Below, one piece after another: positions 9,485-20,820 of a DNA stretch of 64,000 bases. The first letter of the stretch is position 1. Each line of letters begins with the position of its first letter. The notes beneath the pieces are model-generated. The model was not told where the DNA came from and made no database searches. It worked only from the letters and a program-made list of their open reading frames with translations. Source of the DNA: Diphasiastrum complanatum (Eukaryota; Streptophyta; Lycopodiopsida; Lycopodiales; Lycopodiaceae). Location: NCBI GenBank assembly GCA_029204225.1, contig MU831979.1, positions 1 through 64,000 of the forward strand, written 5' to 3'. Both the position numbers and the translations under genes were made by a program.

Positions 9485-10317
9485 AAAGTTTGGTTTATGT
9501 CATGGCTTACCGAACCAAAACGTCAGTAAAAGTGTAGTATAAATTATTATCGTTCCCACGGAGAGCATCATAAAGAGGTATTCTGTCATTATTGGTGAGA
9601 TAAAAAACATTATCTTTGAAGTCCAGCAAAATGGAAATGACATTTCTGGGTAGGCGGCCAATACCGCCATTGAAAATGGTACAAACAAACACCAAGAAAG
9701 ATATTCAGACAGTTCAGCCAAGAAATCTAGATTCTAGAGAAGAGTAAGAACTCGGAATGATTAGACATCCCCACAATATTAAGATCACATGCTTCACTGT
9801 TTAGATCTGAACTTAGCCAAAATAAGAATGCCACAAGGCCAAACGATTGCTGCAGGCAATGCTTACAATGGGCTATGTTGACCCTCAATAGCCTTCATAA
9901 ACTTGCTACTCACTTATTCTAATAAAGCAGTTCCAAACACAACATAGTTCGATTAATTACTGGGTTTTGTTCTAATTATAAATCCATGCATAGCATAGAA
10001 TCCATTATTCTATAGAATCACCATGAATTTCCTAGGATCAATCAGAATAACAATAACAACAGGGGTGTGATTTGTTCTACAAGAAATTGAAATGCAGTAT
10101 AATGTTCTTGAGAAACCAAAAGTGTCTATCACCCACTCCTTCAGATTTCTGTGAAGATACAGTCTACATATACATAGTTGGCGAATCACTCCATTGATTC
10201 AAGCCGAATTAAGACAGTATTTTATAGCTCAGACAAGAGAAAACAGCAAACATTCTACTCCTGCTTTCTACCATGCAGAACAATGAATCAATTAATTAGA
10301 ATGAGCGAGGGCCCTGC

Positions 10318-10326
10318 TATATATAT
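10318..10326 (-). promoter_or_regulatory. Candidate TATA box of LTR-C
   Basis: TATATATAT at the conserved LTR position, about 970 bp from the LTR's outer edge. Confidence 0.45.
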
Positions 10327-10784
10327 GTGTTTGGGAAAGCACACAGAACGCCGGTAAGATCTGAAACATCATGTTTGGTGAGGTATCCAATGGTTTGCTA
10401 CCACATAGAAAGAGTCCAGTACGAAATGCTACCTCTGCCATATGGAGATAAGCACGCTGCTCTGTCATCAGTAAACTGTTAATATGTAGCAGTGAACAAA
10501 AATGAAACAATACGCAGCCCTTCGAGAGAAAACTTGTTGAAAAGAGCCCTTCAAATAATGCTTGAAATATATGAAGTCCCTATCTTCTGTCTCTAAAATA
10601 TTGAGAGAAATGAATTATTGAAAGGTGTCTTCAGATGTGTAAACATAGCCTTCCATACTTCAAATATGAAGTTCGGAGTCTGGCTGCCAACAAATGCCTT
10701 TCAATAGCTTTAAAACACGCTTCAAACTTCAATGATAGATACTTGAGGTACGTTATGGCATGTGTCCAGACCATAAAAAAGTTA

Positions 10785-10790
10785 CACGTG
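10785..10790. promoter_or_regulatory. G-box (CACGTG) in LTR-C U3
   Basis: Same conserved block as in LTR-B and LTR-D, about 460 bp upstream of the TATA box on the minus strand. Confidence 0.4.
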
Positions 10791-11298
10791 GCCAGTCACC
10801 TGCCACGTACATCAGTGTGAATGTTAAATGGTCAACTCGAACATTTTTTCGGTAGATTAAATATTTGTCTGATGGTCGAATGTTTGTTTGTCTAACATCC
10901 GAATCTGTAAGTTTCTGATAATTGGTAATAAGCATCGATAAAGATAGGTTCAATAGAGAGGATGGACACACAACTGCATTCGACTATTCAATAGCTCGTG
11001 TCTGAAGGGGCGCTAAAGAAGCCTTGAAGATCGTCTGTTCAGTATGCGTGGAAATGCGCTGGCTGGTAAAGTTTGGCTTCGAATACGAAGTTGTCTGCCT
11101 AGATTCGACTATAAACTTGTCTGCCTGGATTCGAATATAAACTTGTCTGCCTGGGATACGTTTCCAAGTGGAGGTGCTTGGATTAATGTAGACACATGTG
11201 GCACATATAGGCCAACAATATCTCAAATTGTGCCAACAACTCAAACCATGTAAATCTACATGCTATTGTAACATGCTCTTTGATACTCAAGCTAAGAC

Positions 11299-13500
11299 AC
11301 GTTGTTGAGATATCGTTGCTGACTGATAAAAATCAATCTGTTGGATTGATCTCATTGGATTTGGATTCCAAGACAATAGTGGGCTGGACCCATGTCAGTC
11401 ATCTTGTATTCCTGGGCCAGCATGCATTTTGTATCCTTCATCAGATTCAGATTGTTACTGAATAAGAGTGTATCATCTACATAGAGAGTGATGATGATGA
11501 AGCAATCTGATACAGACTTGAAGTAGACATTCGAGTCTGTCGAGTTTGGAATAAAACCATTCTCTATCAGAAATGCATTGATCTTTTGAAACCATGCTTT
11601 GGGTGACTGTTTCAGCCCATAGAGCACCTTGTGGATTTTGCATACAAGGTGTTGTTGCTTGCCGTTGAGTTCGTATTCCTCTAGCTGCGTCATATAGATT
11701 TCTTCTTTGATGGTTCCATTGAGGAAAGCGGTCTGGACATCCATTTGGTGGACTTCAAGATCTGTTGCGGCTGCAAAGGAGAGGAGTAGGTTGATCGAAG
11801 CATGTTTGATGATTGGACTAAAGGCTTTGAATAATCCAGATCTGGAATCTGGGAAAAACCTTTGGCGACTAGCCTAGCCTTGTAACAATTTAGCCTTCCT
11901 TCAACATCGTACTTCACTTTGAATATCCATTTGCATGAAATTGGGTTTTGATCCTTTGGCAGATCAGTGACTGTCCATGTTTGATTCTCCACCAGAGAAT
12001 CGAATTTGGTGTCCATTGTTGCTTTCCACTCTAGTCAGCATCAGGAGTAGACATAGCCTCATAAACGGTGGTTGGTTCTTGCACAAAGTAGCAGAACGGA
12101 TCATCCATAAATCTGGATGGAGGCTGTCTGGACCTGTTCGACCTTTTGGGTTGAACTTCAGTTTTCTGATGTGGATTGACTCGTTGAGGTTCTGACTCAT
12201 TGTCTAAGCCAATGTCATTATTCTGCAGTTGAAATCCTGGATCGGAATTGTCTGGTTGCTCGATCCTTGGGTCAGATTTATCAACATCTTTTCTTTTGTG
12301 GTCGATGAACTGGTCTTCCACAAAAATGACATTTCTACTGGTGAATGCCTTCTCAGTATCCAGATTGTAGAGCTTGTATGCCTTGTGAGCTAGGAAATAG
12401 CCGATGAACATTGGACATCAGCTTGACTTCACCTCTTTTGAATTCAACTTTAACTGTTCCTTTACCTTCGATTGAATGTGATGAGTTGTCTCCAAGTTGC
12501 ACAACTCGAGAGTGGGTGAATGACTTATAGTCTTTGAACCAGTCACGATGGTGAGTCATGTGTTGAGTTGCTCCAGAATCTAGATACCAGGAATCGATAT
12601 CCTGTTGTTTACCGACTTTGGTCATGAAAACTGCTTCATCTTCTTCTTGTTGCTGATTTGAGTGACTGGTTGTAGCACTATGTGCTTGTTGTTGGAACTG
12701 CTTCTTCTTTTCGTTGTTGTATTTCAAAGTTCGGCAGTCCTTGATTTCAAGGTCAGTCCTCTTACAGTATTTGTAGAAAAGTTTCTGCACTGGTTGGAAT
12801 GATGAAGAGCTTGAATTTGATCTGAACCAAAATTTGGTCCAGACTGCGTGTTGCTCTTCTTGTCAATATAGTCTGACTTTGTAGAACTCTTGGATCTAAG
12901 CTTCTGATTTTTTGAATATAGAGCTTGAGGACCCGATTCTGAGCCTGAGGAGGATCTTAATCTTCTGATCTCCTCTTGTAGGAGCAGCGAAATTACTCTT
13001 GATAGAGTGAGGTGCTCCTGGGTAGAAATTGCCATTACCCAATTTTCGTAGCTTCAGGCATCGAAATCTTCTATGACTGAGCCAGTTGCAGTCATCTGCT
13101 CCATAAAATTTTTGAAGGTGTTGAGATGACTCGAAACACTATCTACATCAGACATTCTGAGGGTGGAGAATTTCTTCCTCAAATGAAGCTTGGAAGTGAC
13201 GTCCCTGATGTCATAGAGAGTTGCTAGGATGTCCTATGCATCCTTAGCAGTCTGAGCAGCACGTATGTGGTTGATCTGAGTATCCTTGATGTTGAGGGTG
13301 ATCATGGCAAATGCCATCTCTCAGTCTCCACTTGGTAATGATGGCTGTATCACCTTTTGGTTTGAGCTCCGTACCATCAACGATGTCCCACAGTCCTTTG
13401 GCTAGAAGTATAACCTTCATTTTGAATTTTCAGAGATGGTAATTATCTCCATCGAGTTTGTCAATGAGAGATGAGCCAGCTTGTTGAGCGTGATAACGTT
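11299..13500 (-). pseudogene. Ty1/copia fragment P: gag, protease start, integrase tail, RT
   Basis: Minus-strand order is gag (about 13500-13060, with LDGDNYHL and GLWDIVDGTE, several frameshifts), a degenerate knuckle region near 12780, a protease motif WYLDSGATQHMT (about 12590), then the integrase C-terminal motif FIGYFLAHKAYKLYN (12411 downward). Next come the RT N-terminus (SCKWIFKVKYDVEGR, KARLVAKGFSQ; 12016 downward) and the RT core (MDVQTAFLNG, LYGLKQSPKAWF, YVDDTLLFSN; to 11352). The whole catalytic integrase is deleted at about 12412-12430, where protease-side sequence joins the FIGYF motif. RNase H is absent and the fragment ends in LTR-C. Multiple stops make it non-functional. 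Confidence 0.85.
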
Positions 13501-13919
13501 GGCTACAGATAACTCTGATTAAAAAGAACACTTACATAGCTTGATTCAGCTAGTATATATATTTACAAGTGTCAAGAGACAAATATCTTATAAGCCTTGA
13601 ATGTTATTTATGCCAGTCTTTGTATATGTACAAAGTCCAGCTGTTTTTAGGGTTGATGATAAGTTGGCGACGTCCATTTGCCACTGTTGGAAAAACCCGA
13701 AAAACCCAAAGGTGCCCTTAGACTAAAGGTATGTAAATCTCGAAGGTGCCTCTAGAGCGAAGGCAGGGAAAAAGGCGAAGGTAGGAAAAATTGCGAAAAA
13801 GGCAAAGGTGCCTTAAAAGCGTTTAAGGCACAAAAAATCTCAAAGGGGAAAAATGTGAAGGTCCAAAACATGTAGTCGGCCTTCGGTTTTCAGGATGCTC
13901 AGCATAAGAAATCTAACAT
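13501..13919. other. Copia flank and GCGAAAAA-rich low-complexity DNA
   Basis: Non-coding. From about 13690 to 13860 it is built of repeated GCGAAAAA and GAAGGTGCCT motifs. The 17-base block CGAAAAACCCAAAGGT recurs near 50262. This stretch may be part of the copia LTR or an unrelated repeat joined to the WBP2-like fragment at 13920. Confidence 0.35.
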
Positions 13920-14021
13920 CTTGTCCGCTTGACACTCCACACCTTCGCAGGTGAGCACAAAAAGCTCGTCTCCAAAGGGCACAGGCAACCCATTCGAAAA
14001 CAACTGAGGACTCACCGCCAT
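13920..14021 (-). pseudogene. WBP2-like N-terminal fragment (second captured copy)
   Basis: From ATG at 14021 the minus strand encodes 34 residues (MAVSPQLFSNGLPVPF through EGVECQADK) that match the start of the copy at 7688. Homology stops exactly after QADK at 13920 and unrelated sequence follows. The leader with its (GA)n tract and the downstream internal region are also shared, so this is the 5' part of a second captured-gene unit, not an independent gene. The rest was lost at the junction with the copia-associated DNA. The sharp break after QADK could coincide with an exon end in the parental gene, but that is a guess. Confidence 0.7.
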
Positions 14022-14047
14022 CTCTCTCTCTCTCTCTCTCTCTCTCC

Positions 14048-15428
14048 ACATAAGAAAGAGAGTGAGAGAGCAGGCTTGAATCCTATTTGATGAGAGAGAA
14101 ACATGCTGGTCGTTGAAGACTCGAAGAAGAGGAAGGTATGATCCGATTTTATAATGCTCGGTGCCGGCCTTGGCATTAAATCTTCATGTCCAACTTGAAG
14201 CTAGGTCAATTAGGGACCTTAGAATAAGGTAGCGTACATAACTTAGAAGAGTGCCCATAAATATATCTTTTGCAACTTAAACAAAAAGCTTTAGGTCTTT
14301 TCCCCAATTAAATGGCCTCCACCCATGTAGTCAGCACAACATTGGAACTTAGAATAATAGCTCGCTGTTTAGAATGCCCAAAGAAAGTATCACTTGAACT
14401 TACGAACGAACTCGGCACAGAGTGTCGATAAGCCAAAAAAGTGCCTCCAAAAATATATAAAGGCCTTCAGTAATAAAAATGGTCACCAACAAATATATCG
14501 TCATTAACTGGATCAGCACCATAGTACAGTCTTGAAACAATATCTCAGTACCATTTGAAACCAATAAATAAATAAACACCGAGGATCTATAAATAAAATA
14601 AAATAAAACAAAACAAAGAATATAGAAAAGAACAGATTCTGAAAAAGCATAGATATAGTATTTGCTTACTTAAAACCAGAATCTTATTTACATAACGATA
14701 GATCTTCAGATGAAAATTAAAAACAGATAAAAATTAATATTAAAAACTATAATAAATAGAAAATAAATTTTTTTAAAATAAATAATTTTTTTTTTACCCT
14801 CTTTTCTCAAGGTGGACGAAAGTATCTGAAATGCCACAACTTCACTATTGTAGCAGCCGACAAAATATGGAGGGCAATTTGGCTAAAAAATAACTTGGCC
14901 ATAATTTCTTCTGAAAATATGAAAATATTTGGATCACAACATCTGCTGAAATGAGCCAGTTCTTTATAATCAAAGGAATCTTCCACAAATAGCATAGAGC
15001 AAATAGGAATCAAGTGGACAGATTTGCCAAGTCCACATAAATTGTCAGAAGAAATCCGTCCTTCAATATGAAATTTCATAGACTGGGCATAGATAGTAGA
15101 CTGGTCATAACGCTCCCTCAATTTCACATAACCAAATTTCATATCAAGACATGAAGAATGAGTTATGCACAACTTCTGAGTAGGTGTAGGATAAACTTCA
15201 GTACGTAGACATTCTGCTACAACAAAAGTACTTTTGAACTATATTGAGTAAATAGAAGATATAAAAATATATATGAAAATCTTCTCCCGCCTCAGGCTGA
15301 ATAGCATGGTTGCTGGATAAAAGCCAATTTAAAATAGCAGCATCATAGCATCAAAACTTCATAGCATTTCCTCCTAGAAAATAACCAACAAACATTGTAG
15401 TGACAAATAACTCTCTGGTTGGCTGTGC
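14048..15428 (-). mobile_element. Internal region of the LTR family, copy II
   Basis: It matches 7749-9466 with small differences and lacks the 370-bp block found in copy I. The uncharacterised frame is open only over 14807-15172, because the N-terminal part is shifted. Short A/T-run changes near 14760-14800 also alter its C-terminal end. Confidence 0.6.
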
Positions 15429-15446
15429 TCCCCGACAACGACGCCA
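15429..15446 (-). other. Primer binding site, tRNA-Asp type (LTR-D)
   Basis: The minus strand reads TGGCGTCGTTGTCGGGGA, the best preserved of the three copies and only two bases from the canonical plant gypsy site. Confidence 0.75.
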
Positions 15447-16289
15447 AAAGTCTGGTTTATGGCTTACCGAACCAAAATGTCAGTCAAAGTGTAGTATAAA
15501 TGATTATCATTCCCACGGAGAGCATCATAAAGACGTATTATGTCATTATTGGAGATAAAAAAAATTTATATTTGAAGTCCAACGAAATGGAAATGTAAAG
15601 CTGGTTGTCTGACGACATTTCTGGATAGGCGTCCAATACCGCCATTGAAAATGGTATTTAGACAGTTCAACCAAGAAATCCAGATTCAAGAGAAGAGTAC
15701 GAACTCGGAATGATTAGACATCCCCACAATATTAAGATCACATGCTTCACTGTTTAGATCTGAACTTTGCCAAAACAAGAATGCCACAAGGCCAAACGAT
15801 TGCTGCAGGCAATGCTTACAATGGGCTATGTTGACCCTCAACAACCTTCATAAACTTGCTACTCACTTATTTTGATAAAGCAGTTCCAAACACAACATAG
15901 TTCGATTAAATATTGGGTTTTGTTCTAAATATAGATCCATGCATAGCATAGAATCCATTATTCTGCAGAATCACCATGAATTTCCTAGGATCAGTTAGAA
16001 TAAACAATAACAACAGGGGTGTGATTCATTCTACAAGAAACTGAAATGCAGTATAACGTTCTTGAGAAACCGAAAGTGTCTGTCACCCACTCCTTCAAAA
16101 TCCTATGAAGATACAGTCTACATATACATAGTTGGCGAATCACTACATTGATCCAAGTTAAATTAAGACAGCAGACAGTATTTTATTATGCCATAATAGC
16201 TCAGACAAGAGAAAACAACAAGCGTTCTACTCCTGTTTTCTACCATGCAAAACAATGAATGAATTAATTAGAATGAGCTAGGGCTCTGC

Positions 16290-16298
16290 TATATATAT
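16290..16298 (-). promoter_or_regulatory. Candidate TATA box of LTR-D
   Basis: TATATATAT at the conserved LTR position. Confidence 0.45.
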
Positions 16299-16759
16299 GT
16301 GTGTTTGAAGAAGTAGGCAGAACGCCGGTAAGATTTGAAACATCATGTTTGGTGAGGTATTCAATGGTTTGCTGCCACGTAGAAAGAGTCCGGTATGAAA
16401 CGCTACCTCTGCAATCTGGAAATAAGCAGCTTGCTTTGTCATCAGTAAACTATTAATACGTAGCAGAGAACGGAATTGAAACAATACGCAACCCTTTTGG
16501 AGAAAACATGTTGAAAAGAGCCCTTCAAATAATGCGTGAAATACATGAAGTCCCCATCTTCTGCGTCTAAAATATTGAGAGAAATGAGTTATTGAAAGGT
16601 GTCTTCAAATGTGTAAACATAGCCTTCAATAATTCAAATATGATGTTCGAGGTCCGCCTGGCTGCCGACTGTCTTTCAATAGCTTTAAAACAGGCTTCAA
16701 ACTTCAATGATAGATACTTGACGTACGTTATGGCTTGTGTCCAGACCATAAAAAAGTTA

Positions 16760-16765
16760 CACGTG
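16760..16765. promoter_or_regulatory. G-box (CACGTG) in LTR-D U3
   Basis: CACGTG in the conserved TTACACGTGGCCAGTCACC block, upstream of the LTR TATA box. Confidence 0.4.
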
Positions 16766-17333
16766 GCCAGTCACCTGCCACGTACATCAGTGTGAATGTT
16801 GAATGGTTTACTCGAACATTTCTTTGATAGATTAAATATTTGTCTGATGGTCGAATGTTTGTTTGTCTAACATCCGAATCTGTAAGCTTCTGATAGTTGT
16901 TAATAAGCGTCGATAAAGATAGGTTCGATAGAGAGGATGGACACACAACTGCATTCGAATATTCAATAGCTCGTGTCTGAAGGGGCACTAAAAAAGCCTT
17001 GAAGATCATCAGCTTAGTATGCGTGGAAATGCGCTAGCTGGTAAAGTCTAGCTTCGAATACGAAGTTGTCTGCCTAGATTCGAATATAGACTTGTCTACC
17101 TAGATTCGAATATAAACTTGTCTGCCTGAGATACGTTTAAACTTGTCTCTCTGAATTTGAATATAAACTTGTCTGCCTGAGATACGTTTCCAAGTGGAGG
17201 TGCTTGGATTAATGTAGACACATGTGGGACACATATGGGCTAGCAATATCTCAAACCGTGCCAACAAGTCAAACCGTGTAAATCTACATGCTATTGTGAC
17301 ATACTCTGTGATACTCGGGCTAAGATGCATACA

Positions 17334-17397
17334 TCATAGTTGGGCTTCCTCGCTAACAGAACCACTGTAGTTCCGTCTTCGAAGTTGAGACCCAATC
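17334..17397 (-). pseudogene. WBP2-like C-terminal fragment next to LTR-D
   Basis: The minus strand encodes the last residues of the captured gene, GSQLRRRNYSGSVSEEAQL, in the same frame as 7055-7107, and again terminates at the LTR edge. It shows that a further unit with the same gene-LTR junction once lay beyond LTR-D. Homology ends at about 17397, where copia fragment Q begins. Confidence 0.7.
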
Positions 17398-18480
17398 ATG
17401 AGCTTCTTCTTGAGATCGTGAGGAATCTACGCATAAGCAATCCATCCAAAAACTCGTAAGTTTGATAAAGAAGGTTTGGTACCTGTCCAAATTTCGAATG
17501 GTGTTTTTTCTGAGAGACCTTTAGTAGGACATCTGTTCTGAATATAGGTTGCTTGTGAAACAACTCCAACCCAGAAGGACTTCGGAAGTGTTGCATGTGA
17601 TAACATGCACTTTGCTGATTTGACTAAGGTTCTGTTCTTTCTCTCAGCAAGACCATTTGACTGAGGCGAATAGGAGGTAATGTATTGTTGCTCAATGCTG
17701 TTGTTAAGGTAGTACTCCTTGAATTTGGTGGAGATATATTCTCTCGTCTTATCTGACCTTAGTGCTTTGATTCATTTACCAGTCTGATTTTTTGCATGCT
17801 CTTTGAATTGTCTGAACTTGATGAAAGCCTCTGATTTCTGTTTAATGAAGTAAATAGCTGTTCTTTTGGAGAATTCGTCAATAAAAGTAATGAAATATTT
17901 TGCATCTAACAATGAAGGAGATTGCATAGGTCCACATATATCTGTATGAACAACATCTAACAGACCTTTTGTTGCATGCCTATGACTCGATCTAAAAGGA
18001 ATCCTAGTCTGCTTTCCAAAGATGCAGTATGACGGACAGGGAGATCGACCTTACCAGAAGGATAGTCGAGATCAAAAGCCATGGATTGTCTGGACATGTT
18101 CAAAACAGATGCATAATTCAAGTGTCCTAAGCGATGATGCCATAGTAATGCTTTATTGACAAGAACAAAGGTTTTCAAGGCTTGACTAGAATCAGAATAA
18201 CAATGCGCCAATCTATATAAGTATCCATGTCTCTTGTTGAGTGCAAGGATCTTATTACTCCTATCAATAATTTTGCATTGATCAGATTTGAATTCTACCT
18301 TATGACGTAAATATGTAATTTTACTTACTGATAACAGATTTGTAGAGAGTTTAGGAACATATAAAACCTTTGATAGTAGTTTGAACTGATCATGTTGGAA
18401 TTACAATCTTACAGTACCTTCACCTTCAATAGTGTGAGTACTATTGTCACCAAGATGAACAAATTTCTTCATGTTGTAAG
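17398..18480 (-). pseudogene. Ty1/copia fragment Q: protease end to integrase
   Basis: The minus strand encodes a protease-domain tail (HLGDNSTHTIEGEGTV; compare QLGDNSSHSIEGKGTV in fragment P), then a gag-pre-integrase segment (LLWHHRLGHLNYASVLN, about 18150-18100). Integrase motifs follow: GPMQSPSLLDAKYFITFIDE, RSDK and YSPQSNGLAERKNRT. It ends in the post-catalytic motif NLRVFGWIAYA near 17430. In-frame stops occur near 18405 and 17775, so the fragment is dead. It covers almost exactly the section missing from fragment P, with about 30 residues of overlap. Confidence 0.8.
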
Positions 18481-20820
18481 GCGTGTAGCAATTGAAACAT
18501 GCGAAAAATGCGAAAAAGTTGACACTGTATTTTTACACGAGATTCTTGACAGGCGACACTGTCGGGTTTGTAGAGAGAGAAAATGCGACACTGTTGTCAA
18601 ACTTCGTGTATTTCTGCAGACTGTGTAAAAACACTTGTAATTCTGCAGACTGTATAAACACACCAGAAAATCTGCAGAATTGGATAAATAGTTGGATGAA
18701 GATTAAAAACCGATTAGTCGATTAGTAATAACATGGGAAGAGACACATTCTCTCTCTCTCTCTCTCTCTCATCTCACTTCATGCTTATACATGATTTCTC
18801 TTGGGTTCATCTATCTATTGGTGCACTATATTTGTGATATCTTGCAATCTTGTGTGTAGAATGCTTATTTTATGCTATTTTCAGATCCACATTTGTGAAA
18901 TATATTAGCTTACTATTTTTTTACGGACAACAACTTCATCATATCATATGTTTGATATTTGATTAAGTTTTTATTGAGTTTGTATCTCATTCATAGAGTA
19001 GATGTTGATTTTTCTATATTGGCAACATCGGTGATATATTTCTAACCAAAGATCAGGTTATGGATTTGGATCTTAATTGATCCCAAATTCTTCAAAATAC
19101 GTCATCTTATTGCTATTATAACCCAAGGTACAACCACCGAGAACACACATGAGGACACTAGCAACCTCCTAGACAACCTTTTGTTTCCTGACCTCCACCG
19201 AATCAATATCATCAATGAAACAATCCACCAATTCAGATTCAAGAGCTACCTAGGCAAAACACTTTGCAATACCTACCTCAACTAGTGCTCTTAGGTCCAC
19301 CTCCTAAGGGACCACCCGAAAGAGGAAATCAATAAAATCGACCCAACAAAGCACCAGTTCAGACTCATTTTGTTGATAACCCATCTGATGATTCATACCA
19401 TGCCGAACACACATACCAAAGTGGAAGTTACGCGCCTTATCAAGAAGACACCTCATGTTCCTGCCCATGAGATGAGCATACACACCATCTAGAAAATTTA
19501 GAACTGCTAGCTATTCAAGATGGCTACATGATTGCCCAAGGGCCTATGAGCAACAAATGTTTCATCTATGCTTTCTGAAATATTAGATTCGGGCAAGGAT
19601 TTCAATACCCCCTTTGCCTATGAGACGGAGCAAAAAATGAGTTGAGATATAGAGCTAAAGATATAGAACATCCTATTGTCCATATTAAAAATAGTATCTA
19701 TGCAAAAATATGTAGGTTTGGGTTGAAAGAGGAGTAACTCCCATCCCAAAATAAGATGTTTTGACATCATCTTTCGTAATTATGAAATATATGAAGCATG
19801 TTTGTGTAAAATCATTGAACAAGTGCTTGTTGATTTTTGTTCCATGGCGGGGAACATGTGAGCCACTCGACTTAATATTTGAGCTTTGACCTAGTTGTGG
19901 TTGGCGTAGTTATATGGAAAATGCCACGAAGGTCAATACACATATTGATTTATTAGTATACCTTTCAAAAAGACAATCCTCTAGTTGAATGCAAACAAAA
20001 TTTTCTCAATAAAAGTCTAGATTCATTCTCTATAGCTTTTTTCCAAAGGGAGAACAAAAGAGAATTTGTAGGCATATTAGGTGTCTAGACTCTTTTAGGC
20101 TTTGCGAGATGCAAATATCTATTTGATCATGTGAATGAATGATGTATAGCGTCTTAAAGGTTTGATGATTTGATGAAAAGTTTGATTCTTGATTTGCCAT
20201 TTTAATTTCGATAAAGGACAATGGTTGGTAACTTGCCTATTTTTCAGATTATTTTGTCCTAAAATTTGGCAAGGCATTTTCATGCATAATCTACCTCTTT
20301 CATTGGCGTTGAATATTTTAGGCATTACACTGGATTTTCAGTGCAAGCACATGATGGATGACGAGCTCAGGAGGGCACATGCAATAATGGTTCAACCCCT
20401 TACACATTCGGTTTGGACAAGAGTTGCTTGCTGTTGCAACTTGCTTTACAACATAGCAATGTATTTTTTGCAATTGCTCATACCCCAATCCAAGGGTGGT
20501 GGGGGCTCTCTCAGTGGAAGCCGCATCTCTCCACCGTGCATCGTGTCTCCACCACCTCCAAAGACTAGACGCAAATTAAGATCTTGGTTGTTGGATATTT
20601 CAAAGTTTGAATCCTTCTAGTAGAGGTAAACCCAATGCAAAGCAGCAAAAAATCCTACCTAGACTTTCATATTATAAAAAGGTCTAGGTCCAACTTTTTA
20701 TAATCTTGTTACACCCCAAAATTCAAATATATTGGCCCACCTTTATTCCCATTTTAATGATGTCCCATGTTGTGCGTGCACACGTTCTCACATAATTCAC
20801 ACCAATATTTAACTACTACT
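18481..20820. other. Gene-poor spacer with GCGAAAAA motifs and (CT)n
   Basis: No supported gene. 18500-18650 has GCGAAAAA motifs and three TTCTGCAGACTG-type repeats (CTGCAGACTGTGTAAAA, CTGCAGACTGTATAAAC). A (CT)n run of about 25 bp is at 18748-18772. 19080-20620 contains only short interrupted frames that resemble no family I know. Confidence 0.4.

Larger units (their letters stand above)
9487..11298 (-). repeat. LTR-C
   Basis: An almost complete LTR. The inner edge carries the plus-strand motif TTATCGTTCCCACGGAGAG, a signature near the 3' end of many plant gypsy LTRs. The outer 15 or so bases (CATACATCA) and any WBP2 sequence are missing, because copia DNA begins at about 11299. It has three minisatellite units at 11080-11157. 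Confidence 0.75.
15449..17336 (-). repeat. LTR-D
   Basis: The most complete LTR, about 1.9 kb from GTTTGGTTTATGG to CATACATCA. The minisatellite at about 17054-17182 is irregular, with a duplicated CTGAGATACGTTT block. A fragment of WBP2-like coding sequence abuts its outer edge, as for LTR-A and LTR-B. Confidence 0.75.
3537..17397 (-). mobile_element. Nested array of a gene-capturing LTR retrotransposon family
   Basis: Four LTR copies share the same order of landmarks: a GGGAACGATAAT-type edge, a TATATATA box, an ACACGTGGCC block, a 26-bp minisatellite, and a CATACATCA edge. They are A 3537-5205, B about 5510-7055, C about 9487-11298 and D about 15449-17336, all minus strand. B, C and D border a primer site matching tRNA-Asp (TGGCGTCGTTGTCGGGGA class), typical of plant Ty3/gypsy Tat/Athila-like elements. 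Between LTRs lie internal segments without recognisable gag-pol, so the family is non-autonomous. They include an uncharacterised reading frame and WBP2-like host gene sequence ending at the LTR edge. Adjacent units share LTRs, as happens after unequal recombination. Copia DNA interrupts it at 11300-13500 and beyond 17397. Confidence 0.7.

Noticed and set aside
20189-20620. A 143-codon plus-strand frame upstream of profilin
   Set aside because: Composition is irregular, there is no family motif, and it lies in gene-poor AT-rich DNA; length alone is not enough.
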